Part shown: one piece after another, positions 5,945-6,923 of the stretch
How the letters are laid out: the number at the start of each line of letters is the position of its first letter
Numbering within the stretch: the first letter of the stretch is position 1
Origin: Bacteroidota bacterium
GTDB taxonomy: Bacteria; Bacteroidota; Bacteroidia; UKL13-3
NCBI GenBank assembly: GCA_947462865.1
Contig: CANHRW010000107.1
Coordinates: forward strand, 1 to 6,923
Length of the DNA stretch: 6,923 nt
Reading direction: 5' to 3'
Made by a program: the position numbers and the translations under genes
The notes under the pieces: model-generated
Told to the model about the DNA's origin: nothing
Database searches by the model: none
What the model saw: the letters and a program-made list of their open reading frames with translations, nothing else

Positions 5945-6736
5945 TTGGCTATTATTACTTTAACTTCCGATTATGGTTCAGGCAGTCATTATATTGGCGC
6001 TTTGAAGGGGGCTATTTTAAATAAGATTCCAGGCGCTCAAGTCATAGATATTTCTCACCAAACAGACAAGTTCAATCATGAACAGCTGGCTTTTGTTCTT
6101 GCTGGGGTTTACAAGAATTTCCCCAAAGGTACTTGGCATTTACTAGCAATTGATACTTCGGTGTTCGTGCACAAGCAAATCCTGGTCATAGAGCATGAAG
6201 GGCATTATTTTATTGGCGCAGATAATTCGGTTTTCAACTTTTTATTTCCGGTAAAGCCGACTAAAATTTATAGGCTGATTTTAAAACCTGCAGATGATAA
6301 AGAGTTGTTTCCTGAAAAAAATATTTTTATAGATGCCATTGCTCAGTTTGCTAAAAAAGGAGATTTAAAAGGCATTGCTGAGCCGGCTCAAATCAATAGA
6401 GATGTAATGGTTCATGCCCCTTTTTATGAAGGTAATTTACTCAGAGGAAGGGTTATTTTTATTGATTCATTTGACAATGCGCATACCAATATCCATAAAA
6501 AATTATTTGATGAATGTATTGGAGGCTCTCCATTTAAAATTCATTTATGGAAAAGGAGTCGATTAGACTTCATAGCTAGCAGTTATCAATCAGAAAGAGA
6601 TGGGGAAGAGGTTGCTGTTTTTAACTCAAACGGTTTTTTAGAAATTGGAATGTCAAGAGGAAGAGGCGCTCAATTAATGGGTTTGAGTGCCAACGCTAAA
6701 ATTATGATTGAAAAATTAAATAGAGATGATTCATAG
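5945..6736 (+). CDS. DUF62 protein, SAM hydroxide adenosyltransferase / fluorinase superfamily
   Basis: The 263-residue protein matches the DUF62 family, whose characterised members split S-adenosylmethionine with hydroxide into adenosine and methionine and which is related to the SAM fluorinase and chlorinase. Seen motifs: N-terminal TLTSDYGSGSHYIGALKG (5-22), VIDISHQ (33-39), the strand ending LLAID (66-70), FIGADNSVF (89-97, family PDNG region), the C-terminal domain motif GRVIFIDSFDNAHTNI (168-183) and FLEIGMSRGRGAQLMGL (231-247). D9, D70, D93-N94, D174, N178 and N182 are present. Of the Asp-Arg-His triad described for an archaeal member, only the Asp (D70) is clear: the Arg position reads K77, and the usual FHGRD segment reads PEKNIF (123-128) with no His. 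The start is TTG (5945): an in-frame TAA at 5930-5932 leaves no ATG or GTG between, and the conserved TLTSDYG begins five residues in. It overlaps the next gene by 11 bp. Whether it cleaves SAM is not certain. Confidence 0.88.
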   Translation: MAIITLTSDYGSGSHYIGALKGAILNKIPGAQVIDISHQTDKFNHEQLAFVLAGVYKNFPKGTWHLLAIDTSVFVHKQILVIEHEGHYFIGADNSVFNFLFPVKPTKIYRLILKPADDKELFPEKNIFIDAIAQFAKKGDLKGIAEPAQINRDVMVHAPFYEGNLLRGRVIFIDSFDNAHTNIHKKLFDECIGGSPFKIHLWKRSRLDFIASSYQSERDGEEVAVFNSNGFLEIGMSRGRGAQLMGLSANAKIMIEKLNRDDS

Positions 6737-6923
6737 ATTTGTTAAAATGAATTTTAGGCCAGAGGAAATTACTCAATTTAAAGCTGTTTTTGAGGCCTCA
6801 AAACAACATATAGCAGCATTCCCAGGATGCATGGGATTGAAGCTGATTCAAGATATTACCCAAAAAAATATACTTTACACCTACAGTATTTGGGGCCAAG
6901 AGTCAGACCTAGAAGCTTATAGA
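6726..6923 (+). CDS. ABM-like (antibiotic biosynthesis monooxygenase domain) protein, 3' truncated by window edge
   Basis: An ATG at 6726 opens a frame that runs to the window end, giving 66 residues (MIHRFVKMNFRPEEI at the start, GQESDLEAYR at the end). The pattern fits a small dimeric alpha/beta-barrel protein of the ABM superfamily: a first beta strand (HRFVKMNF, 3-10), a helix (PEEITQFKAVFEASKQHI), the turn FPGCMGLKLIQD (about 32-43) and the strand ILYTYSIW (49-56), followed by the start of a helix. Complete members are about 95-110 residues, so roughly a third is missing. The name reflects family history; many ABM proteins of this size have no known substrate. The start overlaps the DUF62 stop by 11 bp in another frame, which suggests translational coupling. 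As I recall, this small gene often follows the DUF62 gene in Bacteroidota. Confidence 0.75.
   Translation, partial: MIHRFVKMNFRPEEITQFKAVFEASKQHIAAFPGCMGLKLIQDITQKNILYTYSIWGQESDLEAYR

Noticed and set aside
5945..6736. True fluorinase or chlorinase
   Set aside because: The sequence follows the common DUF62 pattern and nothing nearby suggests halometabolite synthesis; halide-specific loops cannot be shown by eye.

Overview
The window looks like chromosomal DNA of a member of the Bacteroidota. It is A+T-rich, the 5' leaders lack clear Shine-Dalgarno sequences, the leaders carry matches to the Bacteroidota -7 promoter element TAnnTTTG, and the gene families are typical of the phylum (DUF4249, a multi-repeat DUF349 protein, long-form PurC, PhoH, and a DUF62 protein paired with a monooxygenase-like gene). 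I cannot place it below phylum. Coding density is very high: no gap exceeds about 90 bp, both ends of the window fall inside genes, and I see no RNA gene, mobile element, CRISPR array or prophage.

Layout from left to right. Bases 1-489 (+) hold the C-terminal part of a DUF4249 envelope protein, a family usually encoded beside a TonB-dependent receptor. It meets, with no spacer, the end of a leftward pair: a 638-residue protein with five DUF349 repeats (1090-3006), followed by a small protein (490-1065) that looks like a Bacteroidota class I methyltransferase whose SAM-binding core has been lost. A 90-bp divergent region with two good promoter matches separates this pair from a rightward HMG-CoA lyase-like gene (3097-3957). 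The end of that gene overlaps the end of a leftward phoH-purC pair (3947-5892). A 52-bp divergent region then leads to a rightward pair: a DUF62 SAM-hydroxide adenosyltransferase-like protein (5945-6736) overlapping the start of an ABM-like monooxygenase gene that runs off the right edge.

Most of these genes are housekeeping or conserved-hypothetical: purine synthesis (purC), an RNA-associated ATPase (phoH), an acyl-CoA lyase, and SAM-related proteins. I see no sign of a defence system, biosynthetic cluster or mobile module, and no convincing case for a wholly new system. The items most worth a second look are the core-deleted methyltransferase-like protein, the DUF62 protein that lacks two of the three residues of the described catalytic triad, the divergent pair in which both genes start with TTG, and the small hairpin spanning the overlapping stop codons of the lyase gene and purC.
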